A DNA stretch of 13,585 nucleotides from Bacillus benzoevorans (lineage in GTDB: Bacteria; Bacillota; Bacilli; Bacillales; Cytobacillaceae), in NCBI RefSeq assembly GCF_014207535.1, contig NZ_JACHGK010000037.1, positions 1 to 13,585 of the forward strand. Reading direction: 5' to 3'. The notes beneath the pieces were generated by a model. The model ran no database searches and was not told the DNA's origin. It saw nothing but the letters and a program-made list of their open reading frames with translations. Position numbers and translations under genes: made by a program. This document shows positions 12,324-13,585 of the stretch, in pieces (the stretch's first letter is position 1; the number at the start of each line of letters is the position of its first letter).

Positions 12324-13316
12324 ATGTTTAATATTTCTGAATATTTGGGGGTATTCACTTTGATCCATAGTTATAAAAATTTTCAATCCTTCTCACACTT
12401 CTTTTCCGCATCTGATACGCAAAGCTATCTGCAGAATGGCTACAAAAAATTAGGAATCGAAAATGCAGAGCAAAAGGGTTATGAAAACAGCTATCCCTTT
12501 ATCTATTATTTGGAGCATGCCAAAATTTATTACGAACAGTCCATGCAATCCCCTCTTTTAATTAAGCCGATATTATTATTTTATGGCTTTGTTCATTTAA
12601 TCAAAGCATGCATCTTAACGACGAATCCAAATTATCCTGAAAATACAACTGTTCTCTCGCATGGGGTTTCAACGAGGAAAAGAAAGAAACAGCAATACGA
12701 GTTCTTTGACGATGAGGTAAAATACCAAAAAAATGGCCTTTTTCCTTATATGCTTGAGCGTATGTTTAATATAAAACATATGGAGGGAGATAAAATTACG
12801 ATGAGGGAGATGCTGCAGCAAATCCCTGAACTGGCACCGATGTTTACGATGTTAGAAAAGCAAAATACCTTTATGAAGATTCCCCTTCATCAATCTTCTT
12901 TTGCATTTCCTATTAAAGTGATTGATCATTTTCATATGACGGAAAACCGCTTTGTTGAATACATACAGAATAAATCATCGGGAACGCTCTCCTTCCAGAA
13001 AAAAGAACATAATTTATTATTATTTGATTGTCACAATTCGCATTCACATTTGCTTCCGTTTAAATATCATTTAGAAGATCAGGACTTTTATTTTTCTTTG
13101 TTAAAAAGAGATTTGCTCAACTTTCCGGAACTGCTCGTTCATTATTTGCTCCTTTACAATTTAAGCATGATTGCCCGCTATGAGACAGAATGGTGGAGCG
13201 AGCTGTTAAAGACGATGCCAAACAGGGATTATCCTTTTATCGTTAGCTTTCTAGATGTTACATCGGAAAAAGGGCCTTTTTTAGCCTATCAGTATTTAAC
13301 AACTAGGGATATTTAG
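12324..13316 (+). CDS. yaaC: YaaC family protein of unknown function
   Basis: 330 residues. Identified as YaaC from size (about 315 in B. subtilis) and place: divergent from guaB and convergent with the end of an rRNA operon, as in B. subtilis. The family has no assigned function. It is a soluble, aromatic- and histidine-rich protein without signal peptide, membrane segment or known catalytic motif; the hydrophobic segment near 78-98 (LLIKPILLFYGFVHLIKACI) is more like a buried helix, and the C-terminal part contains LLVHYLLLYNLSMIARYETEWW. The ATG at 12324 has AAGGAAAG upstream; an in-frame TTG at 12360 is a possible later start. Only 77 bp separate its start from that of guaB. No strong terminator follows. 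Confidence 0.85.
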   Translation: MFNISEYLGVFTLIHSYKNFQSFSHFFSASDTQSYLQNGYKKLGIENAEQKGYENSYPFIYYLEHAKIYYEQSMQSPLLIKPILLFYGFVHLIKACILTTNPNYPENTTVLSHGVSTRKRKKQQYEFFDDEVKYQKNGLFPYMLERMFNIKHMEGDKITMREMLQQIPELAPMFTMLEKQNTFMKIPLHQSSFAFPIKVIDHFHMTENRFVEYIQNKSSGTLSFQKKEHNLLLFDCHNSHSHLLPFKYHLEDQDFYFSLLKRDLLNFPELLVHYLLLYNLSMIARYETEWWSELLKTMPNRDYPFIVSFLDVTSEKGPFLAYQYLTTRDI

Positions 13317-13456
13317 ATGGTGGGACTTAGTAGATTTTTGGATGGCGGGGCTTAGAGGGTTCGTGAAGCTTTGCTTCACTCTTGTGTGGGATGAGTTTTA
13401 CACGTAGTACTTTTTTTGGTTTAGTTTGCGGCTCTTCCGAGCCTTTAATAAAGTAC
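13317..13456 (+). other. Convergent gap after yaaC: tandem repeat and small hairpins
   Basis: Two imperfect 25-bp units beginning GATGGtGGGaCTTAG and GATGGcGGGgCTTAG follow the yaaC stop (about 13316-13365). A perfect GTGAAGC/GCTTCAC hairpin comes next (13363-13379, no T-run), then a GGCTC/GAGCC hairpin (13430-13443) followed by only TTT. One of these may end the yaaC message, weakly. No gene is seen here. Confidence 0.5.
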
Positions 13457-13487
13457 AAAAAAAGAGCACCCACTCAGGGTACTCTTT
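13457..13487 (-). terminator. Intrinsic terminator of the right-hand rRNA operon
   Basis: On the minus strand AAAGAGTACCC (13487-13477) pairs with GGGTGCTCTTT (13473-13463, one G-U pair), and the T-run continues to 13457. It follows the 5S 3' end after 5 bp. Confidence 0.9.
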
Positions 13488-13492
13488 ACTTT

Positions 13493-13585
<93 letters not shown>

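Overview
The window is a chromosomal housekeeping segment of a low-to-mid-GC, spore-forming member of the Bacillaceae (Bacillus in the wide sense). The evidence is the gene content and order, which follow the reversed origin-proximal region of Bacillus subtilis between two rRNA operons (16S / bofA-yaaL-recR-yaaK-dnaX-scr-tadA / yaaH / tRNA-Ser-serS / dacA-guaB / yaaC / 5S). It is further supported by sporulation genes with sigma-E-like promoters, a serine T-box, a Bacillus-type 6S-like-length SRP RNA (about 267 nt) and near-identity of several proteins to the Bacillus families I know. Species cannot be named from this.

Layout, left to right. Positions 1-32 are the 5' end of a 16S rRNA gene on the minus strand, with two tandem rrn promoters and a leader up to about 289. 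A large stem-structured terminator closes the cluster upstream of it. Positions 392-4006 are the minus-strand DNA-metabolism cluster dnaX > ebfC (yaaK) > recR > yaaL > bofA; recR and yaaL are separated by a 250-bp repeat. Positions 4064-4454 hold the SRP RNA gene with its own promoter and terminator. tadA follows on the minus strand (4458-4988). yaaH/sleL (5227-7062), a long spore-cortex hydrolase, is on the plus strand. tRNA-Ser(UGA), a strong 14-bp hairpin, serS and the serS T-box leader occupy 7111-9056 on the minus strand. dacA (9085-10437) is preceded by a second copy of the same repeat, which lies inside its 5' leader. guaB (10780-12246) has its own promoter and terminator. yaaC is divergent from guaB on the plus strand, and converges on the end of a second rRNA operon (terminator and 5S rRNA, 13457-13585).

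How the genes fit together: most are growth functions (DNA polymerase clamp loader, recombination repair, protein export, tRNA editing and charging, cell-wall trimming, GTP synthesis) lying between two highly expressed rrn operons and mostly co-directional with them. Two genes belong to sporulation and germination (bofA, yaaH). Compared with B. subtilis, pdxS-pdxT (between dacA and serS), dck-dgk (between the tRNA and yaaH) and yaaI are absent from their usual slots.

The best candidate for something not accounted for by ordinary annotation is the interspersed repeat at 987-1236 and 10459-10650. Both copies have the same orientation relative to transcription, contain a 14-15/15 inverted repeat and a perfectly kept GC-rich core, and end a few bases before the Shine-Dalgarno sequence of the downstream gene (yaaL, dacA). 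Apart from this, the region looks like ordinary core genome; I do not see a defence system, CRISPR array, prophage or transposase.
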